DNA from: Polaribacter sp. IC073
GTDB taxonomy: Bacteria > Bacteroidota > Bacteroidia > Flavobacteriales > Flavobacteriaceae
DNA length: 64,000 nt
Assembly (NCBI RefSeq): GCF_007997075.1
Contig: NZ_VORS01000004.1
Span: 274,734-338,733 of the forward strand
Direction: 5' to 3'
Shown here: piece by piece, positions 44,295-53,790 of the stretch
Layout of the letters: every line of letters begins with the position of its first letter
Position numbering within the stretch: the stretch's first letter is position 1
The notes under the pieces: model-generated
Told to the model about the DNA's origin: nothing
The model's database searches: none
What the model saw: the letters and a program-made list of their open reading frames with translations, nothing else
Made by a program: the position numbers and the translations under genes

Positions 44295-45356
44295 TTACAA
44301 ATTATAAAACTCCATACTTTCAATAATCAATTCTTCCGGAACATTACAATCAATTTTATAATCTTCATAATCATTTAAAAGCACAAAATTTACTTGTCCG
44401 TTTATATTTTTCTTATCGTGTTTAAGTAAATCCATAATTGCAGAAAAGTCTTCTTTTAAAAGATTTGTTCTGTTATAGATTGATAAAATTACGTCTTTTA
44501 CTTCGGTAACCTTTTCAGTAGGAAATCCTAATAGTTTAGAAGACATAAAACTTTCACAAACCATTCCTATGGCAATTGCTTCGCCGTGGGTTAGGTTTTC
44601 TTTGTCTTCAGATTCTAAGTAAAAAGACTCAATTGCGTGCCCTAGTGTATGTCCGAAATTTAAAATTTTACGTAAGTTTTGTTCTTTAGGATCTTGTAAA
44701 ACAACTTCATTTTTTATTTCTATAGAACGAAATATTAAATCATTGATATCTAGCCCTTTGTTGTTTTTTATTTCATTAAAAAGTGTAACATCATAGGTAA
44801 TACCATATTTTATAATTTCTGCGGTTCCAGATTTAATTTCTCTCTCTGAAACAGTTGTTAAATAATTGGTGTCTACAAGCACCATTTCAGGATTTGCAAA
44901 CAATCCAATCTGATTCTTTAAAACACCTAAATCAACCCCCGTTTTTCCACCAACAGAAGCATCTACCATAGATAATAAAGTAGTAGGAATGTTTACAAAA
45001 TCAATTCCACGTTTAAAACAAGAAGCTACAAACCCACCTAAATCTGTAATAACGCCGCCACCTAAGGTAATTATTAAACTTTTACGATCGCCACCTAATT
45101 CTGTAATTGCATTCCAAACGCCAATACAAGTTTCTAGATTTTTATTTATTTCTCCAGATTCAATCTCTATAACTTCAATTCTTTTATCAGTTTCTAAATT
45201 AGGAATGAATTTAGGATAACAATGCTCAAACGTATTCTCATCTACCAAAATAAAGAGAGTAGAATACTTGTTTTTAGAAATTAAATTAGATAATTCTTGG
45301 TATCCTTTTTCTTGAAAATGAACAGGATAGCTTACTGCTTTTATAGACTTCATCAT
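44295..45356 (-). CDS. aroB: 3-dehydroquinate synthase
   Basis: 353 residues. It converts DAHP to 3-dehydroquinate, second step of the shikimate pathway, using NAD+ and a divalent metal. Visible family features are GGGVITDLGGFVASCFKRG (about 99-117), the metal/NAD region PTTLLSMVDASVGGKTGVDL (about 124-143), AEIIKYGI (about 179-186) with a metal-binding Glu, and two metal His in NFGHTLGHAIE (about 234-244) and HGEAIAIGM (about 256-264). Length is normal. Two adjacent ATGs (45356 and 45353) are possible starts. A single gene, divergent from proline dehydrogenase. Confidence 0.96.
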   Translation of the reverse strand: MMKSIKAVSYPVHFQEKGYQELSNLISKNKYSTLFILVDENTFEHCYPKFIPNLETDKRIEVIEIESGEINKNLETCIGVWNAITELGGDRKSLIITLGGGVITDLGGFVASCFKRGIDFVNIPTTLLSMVDASVGGKTGVDLGVLKNQIGLFANPEMVLVDTNYLTTVSEREIKSGTAEIIKYGITYDVTLFNEIKNNKGLDINDLIFRSIEIKNEVVLQDPKEQNLRKILNFGHTLGHAIESFYLESEDKENLTHGEAIAIGMVCESFMSSKLLGFPTEKVTEVKDVILSIYNRTNLLKEDFSAIMDLLKHDKKNINGQVNFVLLNDYEDYKIDCNVPEELIIESMEFYNL

Positions 45357-45413
45357 TAAAATATTGAACGTGCAAATTAAATAGAAATTATGGAATTATT
45401 TATAATCTTGACT

Positions 45414-45421
45414 TATATTTG
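45414..45421 (+). promoter_or_regulatory. -7 promoter box TATATTTG before proline dehydrogenase
   Basis: Exact TAnnTTTG match, 20 bases before the ATG at 45442. Confidence 0.55.
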
Positions 45422-45441
45422 TTATAATAAAAATCGATTGA

Positions 45442-46605
45442 ATGAAGCTTTTTAATAACACGGAAGTTGCTTTTTCATTAAAAACTGATTTGCAGTTAGA
45501 GAGAGCATATTATTTATTTAAAATGATACAAAGTCAACCAATGGTAAAAATTGGAAGCGCTATAACTAATTTTGCTTTAAAGGTACATTTACCAATAGAA
45601 GGTATCATTAGAGTAACTGTTTTTGATCATTTTTGTGGTGGTGTAACAGAAGATGATTGTATGTCTGTTATCGATAATATGTATACGAATGGTAATGTAC
45701 ATAGTGTTTTAGATTATTCTGTAGAAGGGCAAGATAAAGAAGTAAGTTTCGATGGAGCTTTAGATAAAATTCTAAAAATTATTAATTTCTGTGAAGAAAA
45801 GAAATCGATTCCGTTTGCCGTTTTTAAACCAACAGGGTTTGGTCGTTTTATTTTGTATCAGAAAATATCTGAAGGAAAAGAACTGTCTAAAGAGGAAACA
45901 GAAGAATGGGCTAGGGTAGTAGCGCGTTATCATAAAGTGTGCAAAGTAGCGGTGGCAAAAGACGTTCCTTTATTAATAGATGCAGAAGAAAGTTGGATGC
46001 AGAAAGCGGCAGATGAATTAATTGAAGAATTAATGGAAACGTATAATAAAGACAAGGCAATTGTTTTTAATACGTTACAAATGTACAGACATGATAGACT
46101 CGATTATTTAAAAGAATTGCATTCAAAAGCAAAAGAAAAAGACTTTTACATTGGTTTAAAAGTGGTGCGTGGTGCTTATATGGAAAAAGAAAGAGAACGC
46201 GCAGAAGAAAACGGATACGCATCTCCAATTTGTGAAAACAAAGAAGCCACAGACATTAATTACGATGCAGCAATTAAGTATATGATACACCATTCTAAAA
46301 TGGCTTTGTTTGTAGGAACGCACAATGAAGAAAGCTCTTACTTAGTAATGGATTTAGCAAAAGAATACGGTATTAAAGAAGATGATAAAAGGCTTTGGTT
46401 TGGGCAATTATTTGGTATGAGCGATCATATAAGTTACAATTTAGCAAACCAAAACTATAACGTTGCAAAATACCTTCCTTTTGGCCCTGTAAGAGATGTG
46501 ATGCCATACCTAATAAGAAGAGCAGAAGAAAATACGTCTGTAGCAGGACAAACAAGTAGAGAGTTAAATTTGATTAAAACAGAACGAAAACGTAGAAAAG
46601 GATAA
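45442..46605 (+). CDS. Proline dehydrogenase
   Basis: 387 residues, a (beta-alpha)8 FAD enzyme oxidising proline to pyrroline-5-carboxylate. Features: FAVFKPTGFGRF (about 127-138), PLLIDAEESWMQ (about 175-186), NTLQMYRHDRLDYL (about 210-223), GLKVVRGAYMEKERERA (about 236-252), GTHNEESSYL (about 293-302) and the substrate-binding GPVRDVMPYLIRRAEEN near the end, with the paired arginines conserved. It is the monofunctional form, not fused to P5C dehydrogenase (PutA). The stop codon overlaps the start of the LETM1-like small gene by one base (TAATG). Confidence 0.95.
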   Translation: MKLFNNTEVAFSLKTDLQLERAYYLFKMIQSQPMVKIGSAITNFALKVHLPIEGIIRVTVFDHFCGGVTEDDCMSVIDNMYTNGNVHSVLDYSVEGQDKEVSFDGALDKILKIINFCEEKKSIPFAVFKPTGFGRFILYQKISEGKELSKEETEEWARVVARYHKVCKVAVAKDVPLLIDAEESWMQKAADELIEELMETYNKDKAIVFNTLQMYRHDRLDYLKELHSKAKEKDFYIGLKVVRGAYMEKERERAEENGYASPICENKEATDINYDAAIKYMIHHSKMALFVGTHNEESSYLVMDLAKEYGIKEDDKRLWFGQLFGMSDHISYNLANQNYNVAKYLPFGPVRDVMPYLIRRAEENTSVAGQTSRELNLIKTERKRRKG

Positions 46606-46901
46606 TGCAAACGATTGATGAAATAAAAATGCTGTTGCGCAGGAATAAATTGAGATTGCATCAAGAATTGTTACAAAGTAAAGAAGCAATGCATTTAATT
46701 AGAAAATCTACACGCACTCAATTATCTGAAGAAGAAAAGTTGAAAATTAAAATTCAACTGTTAGATATTTGCAAAGCGATACCTGCGTTTACTGTTTTTA
46801 TGTTGCCTGGTGGCGCATTATTATTACCATTGTTAATCAAATTAATTCCAGATATTTTACCATCTGCATTTAGAGATGACTTGCCAAATGATAAAAAATA
46901 A
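46605..46901 (+). CDS. LETM1-like small membrane-associated protein
   Basis: 98 residues. The N-terminal half is basic and helical (LLRRNKLRLHQELLQSKEAM), the C-terminal half has one hydrophobic segment, FTVFMLPGGALLLPLLIKLIP (about 63-83; first 20 shown as FTVFMLPGG and LLLPLLIKLIP), ending in ILPSAFRDD. The run of Pro-Gly-Leu residues and the LPS-x-F end closely match the membrane segment of LETM1-domain proteins. It is translationally coupled to proline dehydrogenase (TAATG overlap). The role is unknown; LETM1 in mitochondria affects K+/H+ exchange, which need not apply here. Confidence 0.7.
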   Translation: MQTIDEIKMLLRRNKLRLHQELLQSKEAMHLIRKSTRTQLSEEEKLKIKIQLLDICKAIPAFTVFMLPGGALLLPLLIKLIPDILPSAFRDDLPNDKK

Positions 46902-46962
46902 CTAATTAAAATACTTTTACAATTAAATAACTTAAAACTTCTTTTATCTTTAAATAATACAA

Positions 46963-46970
46963 TACATTTG
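46963..46970 (+). promoter_or_regulatory. -7 promoter box TACATTTG of the thiamine operon
   Basis: Exact TAnnTTTG match ending eight bases before the first base of riboswitch helix P1, the correct distance for transcription to begin with the aptamer. Confidence 0.65.
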
Positions 46971-46977
46971 TAAAGTA

Positions 46978-47057
46978 AACTTTAGGAGTAGCTATTCAAT
47001 TAGTTTGAGAAAAATCCTTAGAACCTGATTTGGTTAATACCAACGTAGGAAAAAGTT
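46978..47057 (+). promoter_or_regulatory. TPP riboswitch (THI element)
   Basis: The conserved core is present: GGAGTAGC, TTGAGAAAAATCCTTAGAACC (read as TTGAGA and CCTTAGAACCTGAT), then TGGTTAATACCAACGTAGGAAA. Helix P1 pairs AACTTT (46978-46983) with AAAGTT (47052-47057). The usual UGAGA and CCUGAU-loop-AACGUAGGGAA motifs that bind the pyrimidine and diphosphate moieties are kept. It sits directly upstream of thiS; about 60 bases remain for the expression platform, with no strong terminator there, so control of translation is likely in Bacteroidota. Confidence 0.93.
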
Positions 47058-47117
47058 GCTTAGATTTAGTTATACAAAAACTAGCTCTCTACGGTTTACA
47101 GTAAATATTTTATAAAT

Positions 47118-47321
47118 ATGATTACTATAAAAGTAAACCAAGAGAAGCATCAATTTTCAGAAACTTTAGCGGTAGAACAATTAATTCTTTTTTTAGAAAT
47201 AAAAACGAACGGAATTGCTGTTGCTATAAATGGCAGTGTAGTTAAGAAAAGCGATTGGTCTTTACGGTTACTTCAAAATAGTGATGAAGTTTTAATTATT
47301 AAATCTACGCAAGGAGGTTAG
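47118..47321 (+). CDS. thiS: Sulfur carrier protein ThiS
   Basis: 67-residue ubiquitin-like beta-grasp protein ending in the essential Gly-Gly (STQGG). It is adenylated by ThiF at the C-terminus, converted to a thiocarboxylate and donates sulfur to thiazole synthase ThiG. The segment NGSVVKKSDWS and the DEVLIIKSTQGG end match the family. First gene of the thiamine operon, directly under the TPP riboswitch; thiC starts 48 bases downstream. Confidence 0.95.
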   Translation: MITIKVNQEKHQFSETLAVEQLILFLEIKTNGIAVAINGSVVKKSDWSLRLLQNSDEVLIIKSTQGG

Positions 47322-47336
47322 TAATTAGACATTTAA

Positions 47337-49229
<1,893 letters not shown>

Positions 49230-49239
49230 AATAATTAGG

Positions 49240-49330
49240 AAGTTCCCACGCTTAGAAAAAAAGCGTTGGCGGGCTTTCCGTTATATCTTTTGCCAAAAAA
49301 GCAAAAGGATGCCACTGCAATCCCTAACTC
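49240..49330 (-). repeat. Structured dispersed repeat, family 1, copy C (inverted)
   Basis: On the minus strand it reads GAGTTAGGGATTG (left box), GGAAAGCCCGCC and GGGAACTTCC (right boxes). The outer stem GAGTT/AACTT (49330-49326 with 49244-49240) replaces GCGTT/AACGC of copies A and B, a paired change. Internal hairpins are CTTTTGC...GCAAAAG and a CCA-CGCTT/AAGCG-TGG stem (49246-49269) with one bulged base. It lies just after the thiC stop. Confidence 0.75.
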
Positions 49331-49370
49331 AAAAACCAAGCAACCGTAATTACGAGAAGGTGAAAATTAT

Positions 49371-49413
49371 CGTCATTACGAAAAGTAACGACGAAGTAAT
49401 CTGTTCATTTAAA
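49371..49413 (+). repeat. Dispersed repeat, family 3 (GTCATTACGA type)
   Basis: GTCATTACGAAAAGTAACGA followed by CGAAGTAATCTG. It matches, in opposite orientation, the element at 50134-50165 (GTCATTGCGAGG...GGCAATCT on the minus strand). It lies between thiC and the ThiE-like gene. Confidence 0.6.
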
Positions 49414-49442
49414 ATCTAAAAACGAAAAAAAAATCAAAATAC

Positions 49443-50045
49443 ATGATAATTCTTATCGCACCAGAAAATGATATCCCAAACGAAATAGAAATACTAAACC
49501 AATTATTTGAAGAAGGTTTAATGTTTTATCATTTCAGAAAACCAGCTAAAAATTACGAAGAGCACGTTGCGTATTTAAATAAGATAGATAAAAATTACCA
49601 TAAAAGAATTGTAGTGCATTATCATCATGAATTGATAAATGAGTTCAATTTAAAAGGAATCCATTTTCAAGAACAAAAAAGAATAGATCATATAGATAAC
49701 CCGAGTGCGTATTTTAAAAATCTAAACATGTATGGTAAAACAATTAGTTCTTCTTTTCATGAACCAGAAGTTTTAAAAGATTGTTATTTCGAATTTGATT
49801 ATCATTTATTGAGTCCTGTTTTTTCTTCCATTTCAAAAGAAGGGTATGAAGGCAGAGGTTTTGATGTAAATCATATTAATAAAACCATTGTTGGAATGGG
49901 CGGAATTAATACAGAAACCATCCAAGAAACGTTGCAATTAGGTTTTAAAGGAATTGGAGTTTTAGGTGGCGTTTGGAATGCTGAAAATCCGGTTGAGAGT
50001 TTTAAAAGTATAAAACATGCTTATCAAGTATGTGCAACAAATTAA
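49443..50045 (+). CDS. Thiamine-phosphate synthase-like protein (TenI/ThiE family)
   Basis: 200 residues of the TIM-barrel TMP-TenI family. It keeps HYHHELINEF, LKGIHFQEQ, FDYHLLSPVFSSISKEGYEG, VGMGGIN and LGFKGIGVLGGVW, which follow ThiE/TenI in order, but it lacks the Asn/Asp-rich NDH and GLGP motifs kept by the second ThiE in this operon (51104-51727). It may be a TenI-like thiazole tautomerase or a second, diverged synthase. Operon position after thiC is typical for Bacteroidetes. Repeats flank it on both sides. Confidence 0.8.
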   Translation: MIILIAPENDIPNEIEILNQLFEEGLMFYHFRKPAKNYEEHVAYLNKIDKNYHKRIVVHYHHELINEFNLKGIHFQEQKRIDHIDNPSAYFKNLNMYGKTISSSFHEPEVLKDCYFEFDYHLLSPVFSSISKEGYEGRGFDVNHINKTIVGMGGINTETIQETLQLGFKGIGVLGGVWNAENPVESFKSIKHAYQVCATN

Positions 50046-50056
50046 TTTTATTGGCT

Positions 50057-50082
50057 TGTCAGTTCGAGCGCAGTCGAGAACT
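50057..50082 (+). repeat. Dispersed repeat, family 2 (TCGAGCGCAGTCGA)
   Basis: The core TTCGAGCGCAGTCGAGAA forms a short hairpin (GTTC/GAAC on the minus strand). Relatives lie at 51829-51854 (opposite orientation) and 28879-28904. Confidence 0.7.
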
Positions 50083-50133
50083 ACATAAGCTAAAAGTTAT
50101 TTAGAATGAGGGATAGGAAAACGTATTAAATAT

Positions 50134-50165
50134 AGATTGCCACGTCTTTCATCCTCGCAATGACA
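50134..50165 (-). repeat. Dispersed repeat, family 3, second copy
   Basis: On the minus strand GTCATTGCGAGG and GACGTGGCAATCT align with the copy at 49371-49413. It lies in the spacer between the ThiE-like gene and thiD. Confidence 0.6.
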
Positions 50166-50213
50166 GTTATTAAAAATGTATAGAGAACACTTTTAGAGTT
50201 ACGAAACTGTTTT

Positions 50214-50307
50214 GCGTTAAGGATTGAGCGGTTTGTTTGAGCTCTTTTTGTGATTTTTTCTTTCACAAAAAAGCGAGTAGTGAAAGCCTGCCCTAAAAGG
50301 GAACGCC
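50214..50307 (+). repeat. Structured dispersed repeat, family 1, copy B
   Basis: Boxes GCGTTAAGGATTGAGCGG (left), GAAAGCCTGCC and GGGAACGCC (right). The outer stem GCGTT (50214-50218) pairs with AACGC (50302-50306). The internal hairpin is TTTTTGTGA/TCACAAAAA (50245-50253 with 50263-50271) with a T-rich loop, unrelated in sequence to those of copies A and C, and the small hairpin is CCCTAAAAGGG. Confidence 0.75.
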
Positions 50308-50342
50308 ATTATTAAAAGAAATAAAATAGAGAATAAAGAAAA

Positions 50343-51107
50343 TTGAAAAGTAAAAACTACATATTAACCATTGCAGGTTTAGATCCATCAAGTGGTGCAG
50401 GAATTACGTCGGATATTAAGACGTTTGAAGCGCATAATGTATACGGATTATTGGTATGTACAGCAGTTACGGTTCAAAATGATATTGAATTTAAAAACTG
50501 TGTTTGGATAAAGAAAGAAATCATCTTAGAACAGATAGCGTTACTTTTCGAGCGTTTTTCAATTCCTGTCGTAAAAATAGGAATCATTCAATCTTGGGAA
50601 ATCTTGCTAGAAGTGATTCTAACCTTAAAAAAGTGGAATCCAAAGATAAAAATAGTCTTAGATCCTATTTTAAAAGCAAGTGCCGGATTTACGTTTCATG
50701 ACAGGCAAGACTTAGTAGTTTTCGAAAAAGTGTTGCAACATTGCTATTTTATAACGCCAAATTATGATGAGATAAAAGCATTGTTTCCAGATAAAACAAT
50801 AGAAGAAACCATTGAGTTTATCGCAGAAATAACAAATATCTACCTAAAAGGAGGACATAGAACCGATAAAAAAGGTTGGGATGAGGTGTATTACAGTAAA
50901 ATAGTAAAACTAAATATTCTGCCAATAACCACGAAAGCCATTTTTGAAAAACATGGAAGTGGTTGTGTTTTATCCGCAGCATTAGCGGCAAATTTATCAA
51001 AAGAGACTCCTTTAGAAGACGCTTGTAAAAACACAAAATTGTACACAGAACAGTTTTTAAGTTCTAACGAATCTTTATTAGGAACGCATAATTATCAAAA
51101 TGAATGA
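50343..51107 (+). CDS. thiD: Hydroxymethylpyrimidine/phosphomethylpyrimidine kinase
   Basis: 254-residue ribokinase-fold enzyme that phosphorylates HMP to HMP-PP. Near the N-terminus is TIAGLDPSSGAGITSDIKTF (9-28); the pyrimidine-binding and phosphate segments VLDPILKASAGF (about 99-110) and the anion hole GSGCVLSAALAANLS (about 205-219) are present with the catalytic position in HGSGC. The start is TTG at 50343: an in-frame TAA lies six bases before it and there is no Met until deep in the protein. Its last bases overlap thiE by four (ATGA). Confidence 0.93.
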   Translation: MKSKNYILTIAGLDPSSGAGITSDIKTFEAHNVYGLLVCTAVTVQNDIEFKNCVWIKKEIILEQIALLFERFSIPVVKIGIIQSWEILLEVILTLKKWNPKIKIVLDPILKASAGFTFHDRQDLVVFEKVLQHCYFITPNYDEIKALFPDKTIEETIEFIAEITNIYLKGGHRTDKKGWDEVYYSKIVKLNILPITTKAIFEKHGSGCVLSAALAANLSKETPLEDACKNTKLYTEQFLSSNESLLGTHNYQNE

Positions 51108-51727
51108 TTAGTAAATTACAATATATATCACAAGGCGAAACGCCCGAAATTCATTTAGAAAACATACAAAAAGCGTGTGTTGCTGGTGCAAATTGGGTGC
51201 AATTGCGTTTAAAAAATAGGGATGCTGAAATCATTTTAGAAACTGCCCAAAAAGCAAGGGAAATAACAATTAGTTTTAAGGTAAAACTAATTATAAACGA
51301 TCATTATAAAATTGCAAAAATAGTAAAAGCAGACGGAGTTCATTTAGGTAAAAATGATGAATGTCCGTTGGTAGCTCGTGCCTATTTAGGCGCCTCTTTT
51401 ATTGTCGGAGGAACTGCAAATACCCTTGAAGATTGTAACAGTTTACTAGACAAGAAAGTAGATTATATAGGTTTAGGCCCTTATCAGTTTACAAAAACAA
51501 AAAAAAAATTAAGTCCGGTTTTAGGTTTAGCAGGTTACAGAGAATTAGTAACAACATTACAAACGGAAACACCAATAATAGCAATTGGTGGCATTGCTTT
51601 AGAAGATGTTTCAGAAATTATAAACACAGGTGTTTACGGAATAGCAGTTTCTGGTGCGGTTACAAATAATGCAGCTAGTATTACTGAATTTAAAGAAATT
51701 TTAAAGTGTAAGAGTATAACAGTATAA
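51104..51727 (+). CDS. thiE: Thiamine-phosphate synthase
   Basis: 207-residue TIM-barrel enzyme that joins HMP-PP and the thiazole carboxylate phosphate to give thiamine phosphate. It has the full set of motifs: WVQLRLKN (about 30-37), KLIINDHYKIAK (about 63-74), DGVHLGKNDE (about 78-87), GGTANT (near 106), YIGLGPYQFTKTKK (about 123-136) and AIGGIALEDV. The start overlaps the stop of thiD (ATGA), so the pair are coupled. With the TenI-like protein upstream the operon has two paralogues. A 148-base gap holding a family-2 repeat precedes thiG. Confidence 0.93.
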   Translation: MISKLQYISQGETPEIHLENIQKACVAGANWVQLRLKNRDAEIILETAQKAREITISFKVKLIINDHYKIAKIVKADGVHLGKNDECPLVARAYLGASFIVGGTANTLEDCNSLLDKKVDYIGLGPYQFTKTKKKLSPVLGLAGYRELVTTLQTETPIIAIGGIALEDVSEIINTGVYGIAVSGAVTNNAASITEFKEILKCKSITV

Positions 51728-51828
51728 AAAGAAATGTACCCTCGAGCATTACAGATATTGAAATGTATTTTAATTGAAAGTAGAAAGCGTAGTTTTTTGG
51801 GAGGTCAATATTTAGATAAAGTTAGTAA

Positions 51829-51854
51829 AGGTCTCGATTGCGCTAGACCAGACA
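51829..51854 (-). repeat. Dispersed repeat, family 2, third copy
   Basis: GGTCTCGATTGCGCTAGACC aligns with the reverse of 50057-50082 with five differences in 26 positions. Two of the differences are paired: a T-A stem pair there is a G-C pair here, so the hairpin is kept. It lies between thiE and thiG. Confidence 0.65.
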
Positions 51855-51875
51855 AGATATCAAAAAAATAAGAAA

Positions 51876-52646
51876 ATGAACAACACATTAAAAATAGCAG
51901 ATAAAGAATTCACCTCTCGTTTATTCACAGGAACAGGGAAGTTTAGTTCTTCAAAATTAATGAAAGAAGCATTATTGGCTTCCGAAAGTGAGTTGATAAC
52001 AGTTGCTTTAAAAAGAGTGGATGTTGCTAATGAAGAAGATGATCTTTTAACACATTTAAATCATTCTCACATAACTCTTTTACCAAACACATCTGGAGTT
52101 AGAACTGCTAAAGAAGCTATTTTTGCAGCCGAATTATCAAGAGAAGCTTTAGAGACAAATTGGGTGAAATTAGAGATTCATCCAGATCCTCGGTACTTAT
52201 TACCAGATCCAATAGAAACATTAAAAGCGGCAGAAGAATTGGTGAAATTAGGTTTTGTGGTGATGCCATATATTCACGCAGACCCTGTTTTGTGTAAGCG
52301 TTTAGAAGATGTTGGTGTGCAATGTGTAATGCCATTAGGTGCGCCAATAGGAAGTAATAAAGGCTTAAAAACGGTAGATTTTCTAGAAATTATTATAGCA
52401 CAATCTAATGTGCCGGTAATTATAGATGCTGGTATTGGCGCGCCATCTCACGCAGCGTATGCAATGGAATTAGGCGCAGATGCCGTTTTGGTAAATACCG
52501 CGATTGCAGTTTCTCAAAATCCTGTTGCAATGGCAAAAGCATTTAAAATGGCTGTTGAAGCAGGAAGAATGGCGTATGAAGCAAAATTAGCTCCAAGAAG
52601 TGAAATGGCAATAGCAAGTAGTCCATTAACAAGTTTCTTAAATTAA
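51876..52646 (+). CDS. thiG: Thiazole synthase ThiG
   Basis: 256 residues, a TIM-barrel enzyme assembling thiazole phosphate from deoxyxylulose 5-phosphate, dehydroglycine and ThiS thiocarboxylate. The Schiff-base Lys lies in [17 protein letters not shown] (about 89-105), with the phosphate-binding segments [12 protein letters not shown] (about 152-163) and [20 protein letters not shown] (about 184-203). Length is normal. thiH starts 4 nt after its stop. Confidence 0.96.
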   Translation: MNNTLKIADKEFTSRLFTGTGKFSSSKLMKEALLASESELITVALKRVDVANEEDDLLTHLNHSHITLLPNTSGVRTAKEAIFAAELSREALETNWVKLEIHPDPRYLLPDPIETLKAAEELVKLGFVVMPYIHADPVLCKRLEDVGVQCVMPLGAPIGSNKGLKTVDFLEIIIAQSNVPVIIDAGIGAPSHAAYAMELGADAVLVNTAIAVSQNPVAMAKAFKMAVEAGRMAYEAKLAPRSEMAIASSPLTSFLN

Positions 52647-52650
52647 AAGT

Positions 52651-53760
52651 ATGAGTCATTTCAAAGAACTTTTCGATACGTATGACTGGGATGATACGCT
52701 AAAAAGTATTTTCGATAAAACAGCTGTTGAGGTAAAAAACGCTTTGGCTAAAGAGAAACTCAATTTAGAGGATTTTAAAGCATTGATGTCTCCTGCAGCA
52801 AAACCATTTTTAGAACAAATGGCACATAAAAGTCAAATGTTGACTAAAAAGCGGTTTGGAAATACAATACAAATGTATGCCCCCATGTATTTGAGTAATG
52901 AATGTCAGAATATTTGTACCTATTGTGGTTTTAGTATGACGAATAAAATACCAAGACGTACGTTAACCGATGCAGAAATTTTAAAGGAAGTCGCTTTTTT
53001 AAAAGAGAAAGGGTACGATCATATTTTGTTGGTCACTGGAGAAGCAAATAATTCGGTAGGAGTAGCGTATTTTAAGAACGCTATTCAATTAATTCGTTCT
53101 CAGTTTTCAAACATTACCATTGAAGTACAGCCTTTAGATCAAGATGAATATGAGTTGCTAATTGAAAACGGATTGTATGCGGTACTGGTGTATCAAGAAA
53201 CCTATCACAGAGCAGCGTACAAAAAACACCATCCGAAGGGAAAAAAATCTAATTTCGATTATCGTTTAGATACACCAGATCGATTAGGGAAGGCAGGAAT
53301 TCATAAAATTGGTTTGGGTTCTTTATTCGGATTAGAAGACTGGAGAGCTGATAGTTTTTTTACTGCATTGCATTTAAAATATTTACAGAAAACGTATTGG
53401 AAGACAAAATACTCCATTTCTTTTCCAAGATTAAGACCGCATTCTGGTGGTCTAGAACCAAAAGTGGAAATGACAGATTCTGATTTGGTGCAATTAATTT
53501 GTGCTTTTCGTTTGTTAGATGAAGATCTTGAACTATCTATGTCTACACGAGAAAGTGAAGTTTTTAGAAATCATATTGTAAATCTAGGAACTACATCAAT
53601 CAGTGCTGAGTCTAAAACAAATCCTGGTGGTTATACGGTAGCACCACAATCTTTAGAACAATTTGAAATTTCTGATGAACGAAGTACAGATGAGGTTGTA
53701 CAAATGCTAAAAAATAAAGGATTAGAAGTCGTTTGGAAAGATTGGGAACATTTTAGGTAA
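52651..53760 (+). CDS. thiH: 2-iminoacetate synthase ThiH (tyrosine lyase)
   Basis: 369-residue radical-SAM enzyme that cleaves tyrosine to dehydroglycine (2-iminoacetate) for the thiazole ring. The cluster motif CxxxCxxC reads CQNICTYC (about 87-94) in NECQNICTYCGFSM; VTGEANNSVG (about 129-138) and QPLDQDEYELL follow; the C-terminal segment LSTRESEVFRN (in MSTRESEVFRN) and SAESKTNPGGY is characteristic. Use of ThiH rather than ThiO suits an organism able to do oxygen-sensitive radical chemistry. 4-nt gap from thiG. Confidence 0.95.
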   Translation: MSHFKELFDTYDWDDTLKSIFDKTAVEVKNALAKEKLNLEDFKALMSPAAKPFLEQMAHKSQMLTKKRFGNTIQMYAPMYLSNECQNICTYCGFSMTNKIPRRTLTDAEILKEVAFLKEKGYDHILLVTGEANNSVGVAYFKNAIQLIRSQFSNITIEVQPLDQDEYELLIENGLYAVLVYQETYHRAAYKKHHPKGKKSNFDYRLDTPDRLGKAGIHKIGLGSLFGLEDWRADSFFTALHLKYLQKTYWKTKYSISFPRLRPHSGGLEPKVEMTDSDLVQLICAFRLLDEDLELSMSTRESEVFRNHIVNLGTTSISAESKTNPGGYTVAPQSLEQFEISDERSTDEVVQMLKNKGLEVVWKDWEHFR

Positions 53761-53790
53761 CCAATTACGAATTATAAATTTTAACTTACA

